30,866 nucleotides of DNA from CAYJKB01 sp964370625. Lineage in GTDB: Bacteria; Bacillota; Clostridia; Oscillospirales; Butyricicoccaceae. Below are positions 9,015 through 17,826 of this stretch, piece by piece. The stretch's first letter is position 1; each line of letters starts with the position of its first letter. The notes beneath the pieces were generated by a model that ran no database searches, was not told where the DNA came from, and saw only the letters and a list, made by a program, of their open reading frames with translations. The stretch is from contig CAYJKB010000023.1 of assembly GCA_964370625.1 (NCBI GenBank), forward strand, positions 1 to 30,866, given 5' to 3'. The position numbers and the translations under genes are program-made.

Positions 9015-9999
9015 TATCACACCTCGCAATTTCAGGATAAAAACAACGTATGCTTTGCACTTCGCTTACAGCCTGTAATTCTGGCTGTTCATTATGACAT
9101 TTTTCCAAAGCGAACTTACATCTCGGTGCAAATTTACATCCTTTAGGAAGCATTAATGGATGTGGCACATTTCCTTCGATTGAAGCTAGCCTTTTAACAT
9201 CGCTTTTTGTAAATGCTGGCATACTATTTAGTAAACCTATTGTATACGGATGTGCAAATTTTGTTATATTTTTAAAGATATACGAAGTAGGTGCTATTTC
9301 TACAACTTGCCCACAATACATAACAGCAACATCGTCTGCTATTTGATTTATTACTCCTAAATCATGGCTTATAAACATTACTGAAGTGCCCTGCTCTTTC
9401 TGTAGCTCATTTATAAGGTGCAAAATCTGTGCTTGGATTGTTACATCAAGTGCCGTTGTAGGCTCATCAGCGATGAGTAATCTTGGTTTACATGCCAATG
9501 CTATTGCAATCATTACACGTTGTCTCATTCCACCTGATAATTCGTGTGGATAACGGTTTATCATGCTTTCAGCATTCGGAATCTTTACAGCATTTAGCAT
9601 TTTTATAGCATTTTGCATTGCTTGTTTCTTAGTTTGTTTTTCATGAACTATAAGCACTTCTGCAATTTGACGACCTATCGAAAATACAGGATTTAAACTT
9701 GTCATAGGTTCTTGAAAAATAACAGAGATTTCATTTCCTCGAATTGCTCTCATTTGCTCATTATTATTATCAGAAATCACTTTTCCATCAAATATAATTT
9801 GTCCCCCATGAATACTTTGATTTTTCTCAAATAGTTTAAGTACACTCATAGCAGTTTGGCTTTTTCCGCACCCAGATTCGCCAACTATCCCCAATGTTTT
9901 TCCTTGTTTAATATTGAGCGACACACCATTTACAGCTTTTATAAACCCTTGTTTTGTATCAAAATATGTATGTAAATCTGAAATTTCAAGTATACTCAT
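9007..9999 (-). CDS. oppD: Oligopeptide ABC transporter ATP-binding protein OppD
   Basis: This is the first ATPase of the peptide importer (330 residues). It has Walker A (GESGCGKS), the signature (LSGGMRQR), Walker B (LLIADEPTTALD), the H-loop (FISHDLG), and the Opp/Dpp C-terminal extension with the cysteine pattern CKFAPRCKFALEKC and a later cysteine, which in this family can bind an iron-sulfur cluster. The start follows AGGAGA. Nine bases separate it from oppC upstream, and it overlaps oppF downstream. It should pair with OppF under the OppB-OppC pore. Confidence 0.95.
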   Translation of the reverse strand: MSILEISDLHTYFDTKQGFIKAVNGVSLNIKQGKTLGIVGESGCGKSQTAMSVLKLFEKNQSIHGGQIIFDGKVISDNNNEQMRAIRGNEISVIFQEPMTSLNPVFSIGRQIAEVLIVHEKQTKKQAMQNAIKMLNAVKIPNAESMINRYPHELSGGMRQRVMIAIALACKPRLLIADEPTTALDVTIQAQILHLINELQKEQGTSVMFISHDLGVINQIADDVAVMYCGQVVEIAPTSYIFKNITKFAHPYTIGLLNSMPAFTKSDVKRLASIEGNVPHPLMLPKGCKFAPRCKFALEKCHNEQPELQAVSEVQSIRCFYPEIARCDNE

Positions 10000-10008
10000 A
10001 GAATTCTC

Positions 10009-11892
10009 CTATCTTTCACTTGTCTTAGGGTCTAAAGCTTCTCGCAATGCATCACCGATTATATTTATTGATAACGCTGTCATGATTACAAATAGCGCTG
10101 GAATTAGCCATCTCCACCAATAAAATTCAATTACTGCTATATCTTGTGCAGAATTTAGCATATTCCCCCACGAGGGAGTAGGCTCTGCAACCCCAAATCC
10201 CAAAAATGACAATGCGGATTCTGATAATAGTGAGCTTGCATAAGAAAGTGTGATATTTACAATAATTAAACTCATTATATTAGGCAATATGTGTTTCCAC
10301 ATGATTGCAGTGTTTTTTATTCCTAATGCACGAGCAGCCAAAACAAAATCTTTTTCACGCTCGACTAATAATTGTGCTCTGATAAATCTTGCAAGTGACA
10401 TCCAACCTAAAAGTCCTAAAATCACCATAATTAGATACATTTTATGTGTTGTAGTCATTTCGTATCCAATTGCATACGATAATGTAATTGCTATTGGATA
10501 AAATGGTATTGAAGAAAATACATCTGCAATCCTCATTAAGATAATATCTACGATTCCACCGAAATATCCAGCAACAAGCCCTATAATTAGTGCAATTGTT
10601 GTAGAAATTACAACTGCAATAGCTCCTACTGTAAGTGATACTTTTCCCCCGTGTATTATTCTTGTCATAATATCTCTGCCAAATTGGTCTGTGCCAAAAA
10701 GAAAACCTTTATTCCCAAATGAGCTTATGCTACCATCGGTTTCAACTATATAAAATTGATAGAAATCAGTATAAAGGTTTTTAATTATACCAGTATTGTT
10801 CGGAATATCTAATTGAGAATATATGTCATTTCCCCATGCATATATTTCATTGCTTTGACCAACAGCCAATAAATTACGATATCCAGCATGAACCGAAATA
10901 ATTTCCTCATCTATATTAGGCATATCTAAAAGCTCATCTTGTGAACTGCCCCAAGTATATACCTTTCCATTTTCATCTAACACAAGTACATTTTTATTAC
11001 TAGACGCTATATCAATGATTTCTACTGTTTTATCTGTAACCTCTTTTGGTATGCTCATTGAAAATTCGCTACCTCTATCGCCTATTACAGCTACAGTTCC
11101 ATCATCTAAAAGCAACGCAATATTAGTGTCTCCACCAGCAAATTTAACAATATGTCCTTGCAAACTAGATGGTATCATCATATCCATTTTAACTTGTGTA
11201 CTTCCCCAAATATAAAGCTCTTTATTATCACCTAAAATGGCTGTCCAATTAGATTTTGCCTCCATTTGCATAGGTTTTACACCTTTAAATTTAAACTCAG
11301 ATTGAACATTATTAGGTATATCCAGTTGACCATTTCCATTATATCCCCAAGCATATAAATTTCCGTTTTCATCTATAACAACAATATGATTTCCACCACA
11401 GGCTATATCAATAATTTTATTTTCATAAACTTCATCTGGAACATCAAAAACATAACTAGATATTTTGCCTTGCTCTTTATTTGACTCTGTCCCCCAAATA
11501 TACAGCATTCCGTCAGCTGTAATTGCTGCACTAAAAGAAATTCCTGAAGAAATCTTTATAACTTCTTTATTTTCAAGCTCTTTCGGTACATTAAGATAAT
11601 TTATCCCTGGCTTTAAATTTGCATGTGTTAGTTCTAAATATGTTTCATTTATGGGTACAATAATTGAGCCAATAAACGAAAATAGAAATATAACTAGAAA
11701 AAAAAACATCCCTATTATTGCAGTTTTATTCGAAAACAACTTTTTAAGCACTAATTTCATAGGCGAATTTAATGAGTTATCAAAATTTTCATCAGATGCA
11801 TCAATACCGTTTTTAAAAGATCGGCAAAAAAGGCTACAAAATGATTTCGTAACCTTTTTATTTATTTTTTCGTCATCATGATGCTTATTCAT
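10009..11892 (-). CDS. oppC: OppC permease with inserted seven-blade RCC1-like propeller
   Basis: The C-terminal about 230 residues are a standard OppC permease: the entry motif GTDQFGRDIMTR (400-411), membrane helices, and the EAA coupling loop (ARALGIKNTAIMWKHILPN, 520-538). The N-terminus has a charged cytoplasmic tail and a first membrane helix at about 57-79. Between them, where normal OppC proteins have only a short loop, lie about 290 residues of seven RCC1-like repeats starting near 111, 160, 208, 248, 291, 331 and 369. Most carry the DG-x-hydrophobic-YxWG core, and several add Q-L-D-I-P. Seven is the count of a closed RCC1 propeller. Helix 1 places the insert outside the membrane. 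Total length is 627 against about 300 for ordinary OppC. The frame is continuous with uniform codon use, and a good AAGGAG site precedes the ATG, so this looks like a real fusion. The insert probably binds substrate, OppA or a cell-wall ligand; this is inference. Confidence 0.93.
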   Translation of the reverse strand: MNKHHDDEKINKKVTKSFCSLFCRSFKNGIDASDENFDNSLNSPMKLVLKKLFSNKTAIIGMFFFLVIFLFSFIGSIIVPINETYLELTHANLKPGINYLNVPKELENKEVIKISSGISFSAAITADGMLYIWGTESNKEQGKISSYVFDVPDEVYENKIIDIACGGNHIVVIDENGNLYAWGYNGNGQLDIPNNVQSEFKFKGVKPMQMEAKSNWTAILGDNKELYIWGSTQVKMDMMIPSSLQGHIVKFAGGDTNIALLLDDGTVAVIGDRGSEFSMSIPKEVTDKTVEIIDIASSNKNVLVLDENGKVYTWGSSQDELLDMPNIDEEIISVHAGYRNLLAVGQSNEIYAWGNDIYSQLDIPNNTGIIKNLYTDFYQFYIVETDGSISSFGNKGFLFGTDQFGRDIMTRIIHGGKVSLTVGAIAVVISTTIALIIGLVAGYFGGIVDIILMRIADVFSSIPFYPIAITLSYAIGYEMTTTHKMYLIMVILGLLGWMSLARFIRAQLLVEREKDFVLAARALGIKNTAIMWKHILPNIMSLIIVNITLSYASSLLSESALSFLGFGVAEPTPSWGNMLNSAQDIAVIEFYWWRWLIPALFVIMTALSINIIGDALREALDPKTSER

Positions 11893-11904
11893 GCTTAAAA
11901 CTCC

Positions 11905-12879
11905 TTAGCTATCCATACGAATTCTAGGATCTACTAATACATATATAATATCTGCGACTAAAACGGAAACTAGACTTATTGTTGCGTAAAACAAGTTTAA
12001 TGTAATAATAAGGCTGTTATCTCTATTAAAAACTGCACTAATAATTAATGCACCTATTCCGTTATATCCAAAGACACTTTCCGTAATTGCAGCGCCTGCA
12101 AAAAGCGAAAACAATGTGCCAACTATAATATAAGAAATCGGTATTAATGCATTGCGAAATGCATGGCTATAAATAATTACTTTTTCCTTCAAGCCTTTCG
12201 AACGTGCCGTTCTGATATAATCTTGGCTAAGAGCTTCAATCATAGCGTTTCTTATATATTTAATGGCACTAGCAAGGCTAACAATTGTCAGTGTGAGTGT
12301 CGGCAACGCAAGTACTCTAATCCATTCAATTAGAAGTTCAGTTCCTGATAAAGTTGCACTACTAGGCATTCCTCCCATAGGAAGCCATCCTAAATTTACG
12401 GAAAAAATATAAATTAAGCAAATTGCAACAAAGAAAGATGGCGTTGAATATGTAATAAGGGAAAAAACTTGAAATCCATTATCAAATAAAGATTTTCTTT
12501 TAACAGCACACCAAATTCCAACAGGAATTGCAATGAATAAATATAGAAAATTCACTCCTAAATTAAGCATTAAAGTATTTTTCATAGGTTCAAATATGAC
12601 ATTTGAAACAGGTCTATTATAAAGATTTGAATAGCCGAAATCACCTTTAAATATATTTGTAATCCAAATAAAATATTGTTCCACTATTCCTTTATCAAGC
12701 CCGAGTTTAATTTTCATTGCCTCATAAGCATCTTCATATTGTGATGGAGGTAAATCTTCTGGCAATGCAAGGCGAACAGGATCTCCAGGCATGATTTTTA
12801 CTATTGAAAATATCAAAACAGATACTAAAATCAGCACAGGTATTAACATTAAAATGCGTTTTAATATATAGCGTAACAC
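11905..12879 (-). CDS. oppB: Oligopeptide ABC transporter permease OppB
   Basis: This 324-residue inner-membrane permease has the OppB hallmarks: an N-terminal helix followed by MPGDPVRLAL, a long first extracytoplasmic loop with LGLDKGIVEQYFIW, and an EAA loop (DYIRTARSKGLKEKVIIYSH) that contacts the ATPases. Six membrane helices are apparent. It begins with GTG at 12879, with GGGGTGA as ribosome binding site. Only ten bases separate it from oppA upstream and 12 from oppC. Unlike OppC it has no extra domain and its length is normal. Confidence 0.95.
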   Translation of the reverse strand: MLRYILKRILMLIPVLILVSVLIFSIVKIMPGDPVRLALPEDLPPSQYEDAYEAMKIKLGLDKGIVEQYFIWITNIFKGDFGYSNLYNRPVSNVIFEPMKNTLMLNLGVNFLYLFIAIPVGIWCAVKRKSLFDNGFQVFSLITYSTPSFFVAICLIYIFSVNLGWLPMGGMPSSATLSGTELLIEWIRVLALPTLTLTIVSLASAIKYIRNAMIEALSQDYIRTARSKGLKEKVIIYSHAFRNALIPISYIIVGTLFSLFAGAAITESVFGYNGIGALIISAVFNRDNSLIITLNLFYATISLVSVLVADIIYVLVDPRIRMDS

Positions 12880-12889
12880 AAAGTCACCC

Positions 12890-14755
12890 CTATTTCACAC
12901 TTTTTGAAATTTGACAAATAACGCTTTCATATCCTTCAAAAACGCTTGTATTTAAGCCATCAACATAATTATGATAAATATCATAATACTCATTTGAATA
13001 AAGTGGAATTTGTGGCATAAGTTCATTCCAACGCACTTGATATGCAACCCAAGCATCTAAATAACCTTCTCTATCATTTTGGTCTGTCTCCCTCATTTCA
13101 ATAATGAGTTCATCAAGCACAGGGTCTGATAACTGGCCTTTGTTCTGTTGCGTCTCCATAAAGTCTGAATGCCAAGAATAATATCTGTCAAACACAGCTG
13201 TAAAGTTTGATGCTAAGTTGAATGTGTTATAAATACGTTCTTCGTCTGGAAGTTCATATGAATAGTAAAATGATTGCAAAACAGAGCTATAGTCACTTTT
13301 AGTAAGATTAAAATCTATACCAACAAGCGGAGTATTAGCTACATATTGAATTTCAATTATATCTGTCAGTACGTTATCTGAAATTCCCAAGTGATTTATT
13401 GTAAGCGAATTACCTTGTGCGTTATGACGAAGATAAGTGCCTTGTGCCGTAGCTTTTGCTCTATCAAATAAGGTTGTGCCATCTGCTTCGTATATCCATT
13501 CAGTCTCATCAAGATAATCATTTGCTGTTTCAATATTGAATGAAATAGGTTTTAGTTTTTCTGTAAGTTCTTCTGCTCTTTCTTGATACATCCATTGACC
13601 AATACCATATTCAGAGTCAACAGTGCTACCATATCCACCTAAAACATAATCAACTACAGCAGAACGGTCGATAAGAGATGCAAGTGCCCAACGAACATTT
13701 ACATCAGCAGTAGGTCCTACATCACACAACATAGCAAGATATCCAAACCCTGAACGTAGGTATGCATTATAATCTGCTGTTTCAGAAGTTTTTGCAGCTT
13801 CGATTTTTTCGCCTTGTACAATACCTTCAACTAAATCAACTTCTCCATTAATCACCCATTCTACATTTGTATCTTGTGGAATGGCTTTTTGTACAACATA
13901 TTTTAAAGTTGGCTTATTTCCATATATATCACCTTTAAAATATTCATTTATTTCTAATGTCGCTGTTTGATTTTCAAAGGATACAAATTTATAAGGTCCA
14001 CAAGTTACTGTTGGTGCATAACGTTCTGTTTCTGCAATTCTAATGCAGTTTGAAAGTAAATCACCTTCAGAAAAAACTAGTTCTGTTCCATTATCTGTGC
14101 TTTTAATTTCACATGATGGAAGATATGTAGCTGAATGAATAGGGCTTACCATTATATTTAAATTTTCCCAATAATAAGGGAAATTTTCTGCTCCCACAGT
14201 TACAGAAAACTCTAAATCTGAAATAAGTTTAATTCCCGAAAATACATCTGTTGTACCTTCTGAATATTCTGTATATCCAACAAATGCATCATAGCCACCA
14301 TTTCCGCCAGCTTCAACCCATTCTGGAGAAGAATACCACATTATAGATGCAAGAAAATCTTTAGCTGTAATTTGTTCTCCATTGTTCCAAAACAAATCAT
14401 CAAAAATCGTAAATGTATATGTTTTATTGCCATCATTATCTTCATTTACAGATACATCATCGACAACTGTTTCGTTCAACAAGATTTCACCTTCAGCAGA
14501 TACAGAATAAGTTTCAATATATCCTCCTGTTAAAACTTTTATTGACAAATCAAATGCATTATTTCCAAAACCTGAAATAAAATCTCCACTCATCTCATCT
14601 GTGCCAACTGTTAACGTATCTAGTGGTACTTTTGAGGTGGATTGAGCTGTGTTAACTTGTGCAGTATCATCAGCTTGATTTTCTGTCTGTGAACATGCTG
14701 AGAATACGGAAATTAACATTACAAATGATAAAATTGAGACTAAAAGCTTTTTCAT
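12890..14755 (-). CDS. oppA: Peptide ABC transporter substrate-binding lipoprotein OppA-like (family 5)
   Basis: This is the extracellular binding protein of the importer, 621 residues. The N-terminus is a lipoprotein signal (MKKLLVSILSF, hydrophobic core, lipobox VFSAC with Cys21 as the lipidated residue) followed by a Thr/Gln-rich linker. The rest matches the SBP_bac_5 fold: a segment on the theme of weak-W-x-x-G-x-x-I-T-A-x-D (DLFWNNGEQITAKDF, about 118-132), the CGPYKFVSF segment, and a region around VRWALASLIDR. The ATG follows AAGGGGA. It is first in the operon under the promoter at 14879-14907. The substrate is inferred to be peptides from the operon partners, especially the M3 peptidase; nickel or sugar-oligomer binding seen in some relatives is less likely. 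Confidence 0.92.
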   Translation of the reverse strand: MKKLLVSILSFVMLISVFSACSQTENQADDTAQVNTAQSTSKVPLDTLTVGTDEMSGDFISGFGNNAFDLSIKVLTGGYIETYSVSAEGEILLNETVVDDVSVNEDNDGNKTYTFTIFDDLFWNNGEQITAKDFLASIMWYSSPEWVEAGGNGGYDAFVGYTEYSEGTTDVFSGIKLISDLEFSVTVGAENFPYYWENLNIMVSPIHSATYLPSCEIKSTDNGTELVFSEGDLLSNCIRIAETERYAPTVTCGPYKFVSFENQTATLEINEYFKGDIYGNKPTLKYVVQKAIPQDTNVEWVINGEVDLVEGIVQGEKIEAAKTSETADYNAYLRSGFGYLAMLCDVGPTADVNVRWALASLIDRSAVVDYVLGGYGSTVDSEYGIGQWMYQERAEELTEKLKPISFNIETANDYLDETEWIYEADGTTLFDRAKATAQGTYLRHNAQGNSLTINHLGISDNVLTDIIEIQYVANTPLVGIDFNLTKSDYSSVLQSFYYSYELPDEERIYNTFNLASNFTAVFDRYYSWHSDFMETQQNKGQLSDPVLDELIIEMRETDQNDREGYLDAWVAYQVRWNELMPQIPLYSNEYYDIYHNYVDGLNTSVFEGYESVICQISKSVK

Positions 14756-14878
14756 GATTAAATCCCCTTATTTTTTATATTTAATTTTTAAAATATATGA
14801 TTTTCGTAATATTATTATAAAACTTCATTTTTCATAGTTTATAATCTACTATTTCATATAATATATATATTTATTGTC

Positions 14879-14907
14879 ATTATAACATAATGTTACAAAA
14901 TTGTAAA
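14879..14907 (-). promoter_or_regulatory. Promoter of the opp operon with overlapping palindrome
   Basis: On the minus strand TTTACA (14902-14907) and TATAAT (14879-14884) are 17 bases apart, and the -10 box has an extended TGn. A perfect inverted repeat TTACAA-AA-TTGTAA (14893-14906) covers the -35 box and part of the spacer, where a bound repressor would block polymerase. The leader to oppA is about 115 bases. The rest of the 14756-15164 intergenic stretch is extremely AT-rich; no convincing promoter was assigned for the + strand gene starting at 15165. Confidence 0.8.
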
Positions 14908-15164
14908 CAATGCAACAATACTATTATTTTTATAATTATTTGAACATATTAAATAAATTATAATTTTGTTATACTCAAATTTTTATTAGAAAAAACATTT
15001 AAGAAATTCATAGATAATTTTAAATAAGCCTTTAAATTAAAAAAATTAAATAATTTTGAAAATGAACTAATATTTTACTAGATTTTTACTCATTTTTGAA
15101 TTATACTAATATTAAAACAGATTACAATTAAAATCCCTTTTATCTTGAAAGGACTGCACTGATT

Positions 15165-16793
15165 ATGTTTAATGAAAATGACAATCCACAAAATCCTAAT
15201 GAAGAATTAATCGTAGAAAAACCTTGTGATTCTCAAGCAGAAGATTCCGAGGATATGTCTGAGCAAATGCAAGATTTATACACTACTCCTATAGCAGAGG
15301 TTTGTCTAACTCTAGGTTATAATGAAGAATATAGTAAATATATTCCAGCAGATGACAAAGCTAGCTTTGACAAAGTTCTTTTACCTTTAGCTCGTGAGTT
15401 TTTAAACAATAACACTGCTGGTGTATCTACTGATGCAAAAATTTGTGTGCATAAAACTGATGATGATTTATGCGGTTATATCTTTGTTTTCCCACCTTTA
15501 CATGGTGGAAATGACTTTAATTTTAATGACCTTAACAATGCGCTTGAAAAAGCACAAGTTAAATTTGGAGTTAAAGAAAAAACTTTATTATTAATTGCTG
15601 AGAGTAAACATTATTGTAAAGTCTTTCTTATAGCCAAAGCACAAAAGCCAATCGAAGGTAAAGCTGGGTTTATTACTCAACTAGTATCAATTAATGAACA
15701 ATCAAATTTTAGTCAAGATGTGCATGGACGTGTTGATTTCAAACGACTTAATCTTGAAAATAATATTATTAAAGACACTGCAATTTGCACTGTTACAGAA
15801 CCTATTTTAGGTATTGATGGAACTAGTGTATCTGGCAAGAAATTATTACCTACTCCACTTCCTCCGTTAGTTATTCCAACAGGCAAAGGAACTTATTTGG
15901 CTGACGACGGAATCACTGTATTAGCTTCTATTTCTGGTCGCCTTTCTTTGGTATCTGGTAAATATACAGTTGAAAATGTATTTACACTTAAAGGAAACGT
16001 TGATAACTCTACAGGAAATATTGACTTTGTAGGCGACCTTGTTATCGAAGGTGATATTAAAGCAGGCTTTGAACTTCGTGCTGGTGGTAGCATTTATGTT
16101 AAAGGCATCGCAGAAGATTGTCATCTTTCAGCTGGCGGAAACATCGAAATCAAAAAAGGAATTAATGCCGATAATCATGGAACACTGCAAGCAGCTGGCA
16201 ACATTAATTGTAGTTATATTGAAAATTGTCATGTTACATGCGGTGGCACTGTAACTGCTGATACGATTGTTAGTTGTCAAATTTTTTCTGATGATTCTGT
16301 AATTGCTAAGGGCGAAAAAGGAATTATCTTAAATAGTAAAATAATGGCTTTAAATTCTGTTATAGCAAATGTAATTGGTAGCGAAAGTAACAGAGAAGTT
16401 CAAATTGCTTTAGGAAAATCCTATACTTTAACTTCTAAATTAGATATCCTTAAAACAAATATAAAAGAAGCATATGTAATAATTGATAATCTTAAAAAGA
16501 ATATTGAATTTTTGGAAAATGCTCCAGATTTGCCACAACAAAAACTAGAAATTTTAGACACTCTTCGTGAACAATTCACTTTATATACTACTCAAGTAGA
16601 GGAAAACTCAGCAAAAATCGCAGAACTTGATAAACAAATTCGAGATTTTTCAAGATGCAAGCTTTCAGCAGAAGTTATTCATCCTATTTGCAAAGTTTCA
16701 ATAGCTGATCATCTTTATAAAGTTACTCAACCTTTGTATAAAACAGAATTTCGAATTCTAGATAATGAAATCAGAGTCTTTTTAAATCAATAA
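15165..16793 (+). CDS. FapA/DUF342 family protein
   Basis: This 542-residue protein belongs to the DUF342/FapA family, polymerising or scaffold-like right-handed beta-solenoid proteins of mostly unknown role, one member of which affects polar flagellation in Vibrio. An acidic N-terminal tail (1-35) is followed by a globular part. The solenoid at about 270-420 has repeating G-x-I-x-x-x-G motifs such as GDLVIEGDIKAGFELRAGG and AAGNINCSYIENCHVTCGG. A helical coiled coil follows at about 425-500, with a short C-terminal strand region. There is no signal peptide or membrane helix, so it is cytoplasmic. The start has an AAAGGA site. It stands alone, divergent from opp. No flagellar genes are nearby, so a flagellar role is not supported here. 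Confidence 0.88.
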   Translation: MFNENDNPQNPNEELIVEKPCDSQAEDSEDMSEQMQDLYTTPIAEVCLTLGYNEEYSKYIPADDKASFDKVLLPLAREFLNNNTAGVSTDAKICVHKTDDDLCGYIFVFPPLHGGNDFNFNDLNNALEKAQVKFGVKEKTLLLIAESKHYCKVFLIAKAQKPIEGKAGFITQLVSINEQSNFSQDVHGRVDFKRLNLENNIIKDTAICTVTEPILGIDGTSVSGKKLLPTPLPPLVIPTGKGTYLADDGITVLASISGRLSLVSGKYTVENVFTLKGNVDNSTGNIDFVGDLVIEGDIKAGFELRAGGSIYVKGIAEDCHLSAGGNIEIKKGINADNHGTLQAAGNINCSYIENCHVTCGGTVTADTIVSCQIFSDDSVIAKGEKGIILNSKIMALNSVIANVIGSESNREVQIALGKSYTLTSKLDILKTNIKEAYVIIDNLKKNIEFLENAPDLPQQKLEILDTLREQFTLYTTQVEENSAKIAELDKQIRDFSRCKLSAEVIHPICKVSIADHLYKVTQPLYKTEFRILDNEIRVFLNQ

Positions 16794-16795
16794 AT

Positions 16796-16824
16796 TTGAC
16801 ATTTTAGCAATTTTGTAATAAAAT
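16796..16824 (+). promoter_or_regulatory. Promoter of the degV-family gene
   Basis: TTGACA (16796-16801) and TAAAAT (16819-16824) are separated by 17 bases, starting directly after the FapA stop codon. Transcription would begin near 16831, about 80 bases before the ATG at 16913. Inverted copies TAGCAATT/AATTGCTA in the same stretch could form a weak hairpin. Confidence 0.65.
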
Positions 16825-16912
16825 ATATCAATTGCTACAATTTTATTCAACAAATATAACTTTATTTATATATTTTGTGTTTTTTAGCTGAATTACTTTT
16901 AAGGAGATTAAC

Positions 16913-17740
16913 ATGCGAATTATTACAGACTCAACTTGTGATATAGAACTTGGTACTATACAAAACTTAGGGGTTTCAATGGTGCCTCTAAAAGTTAATT
17001 TTGGGACAACTCAGTATTCCGATAAATATGAGATTACTAATGAAAAATTTTATGAACTTTTAGAAACATCAGAAGAATTGCCTACTACAGCACTTGCAAA
17101 TACTGATGATTTCATCAATGAATTTAATAAGTATGATGGAGATATTGTGGGTATATTTATTGCCTCTAAATTATCTGGAACTTATCAAGCCGCTTGTATT
17201 GCGAAAGAAACTCTAGGTCGTGATAATATTTATCTTATTGATTCAACAACAACGACAGCAGGTTTAGGTGTTTTAATTCACAGAGCTGTTGAATTGCGTG
17301 ATGCTGGCAAATCTGCTAAAGAAATTTATGAAACCATAGAACATTTAAAAACTAAAATCAATGTATATGCTATTATTGATACATTAAAATACTTGGTAAA
17401 AGGTGGAAGACTTTCTAAAACTCAGGGAATTATCGGAGGCATTTTAGGTGTTAAACCTATTATAATCTTCAAAGATGGTGTTGTCGAAAATATAGGTAAA
17501 GCTCGTGGTACAGAGAAAGCTATTGACTTTTTAATAGAACGCATTAAAAATCAACATAATTTTGATGAAAGTGAACCTTTAGCCTTTGCTTATTCAAAAA
17601 GTGATTCAACATTACATTTACTAACTGATAAATTCCGTCAAAGCAAAAATTATGATGAACATGCTTTTTATTCTATAGGCAGTGTAATTGGAACACACAC
17701 AGGTCCTAATATTATCGGAATTGTATTTTTTGATAAATAA
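16913..17740 (+). CDS. DegV family fatty-acid-binding protein
   Basis: The 275-residue product is a DegV-family protein, the FakB-like class that binds a fatty acid and, in characterised systems, presents it to the kinase FakA. Seen in the sequence are the N-terminal TDSTCDI motif (residues 5-11), the SKLSGTYQAA segment around 86-95 that contributes to head-group binding, and LKYLVKGGRLSKTQG (about 159-173) leading into the GVKPII segment. Length is standard and AAGGAGATT precedes the ATG. No fakA-like kinase lies nearby, as is common for scattered DegV paralogues. It is monocistronic, between the promoter at 16796 and a terminator at 17748. Confidence 0.92.
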   Translation: MRIITDSTCDIELGTIQNLGVSMVPLKVNFGTTQYSDKYEITNEKFYELLETSEELPTTALANTDDFINEFNKYDGDIVGIFIASKLSGTYQAACIAKETLGRDNIYLIDSTTTTAGLGVLIHRAVELRDAGKSAKEIYETIEHLKTKINVYAIIDTLKYLVKGGRLSKTQGIIGGILGVKPIIIFKDGVVENIGKARGTEKAIDFLIERIKNQHNFDESEPLAFAYSKSDSTLHLLTDKFRQSKNYDEHAFYSIGSVIGTHTGPNIIGIVFFDK

Positions 17741-17747
17741 TAAATTA

Positions 17748-17775
17748 GAGGGTGTGATTTCACGCCCTCTTTGTT
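17748..17775 (+). terminator. Terminator after degV
   Basis: The arms GAGGGTGTGA (17748-17757) and TCACGCCCTC (17760-17769) pair with one G-U wobble and are followed by TTTGTT. The T-run overlaps the start of the next promoter. Confidence 0.85.
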
Positions 17776-17800
17776 AATATTTTGATTAATTACATATAAT
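17771..17800 (+). promoter_or_regulatory. Possible promoter of the ogt cluster
   Basis: TTGTTA (17771-17776) and TATAAT (17795-17800) are 18 bases apart. The -35 box is a partial match. It lies between the degV terminator and the ogt start at 17827, giving a very short leader. Confidence 0.5.
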
Positions 17801-17826
17801 TTATATATTGAAAGGAAAAGAAAACG

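Noticed and set aside
10250..11215. Possible separate RCC1 gene or gene fusion by sequencing error
   Set aside because: The frame is continuous from the cytoplasmic tail through the permease core, with no internal ribosome binding site or stop, and the + strand frames here are shadows.
15048..15063. CodY-like box (AATTTTGAAAAT) upstream of the FapA gene
   Set aside because: It lacks two central bases of the 15-base consensus and is likely by chance in such AT-rich DNA.
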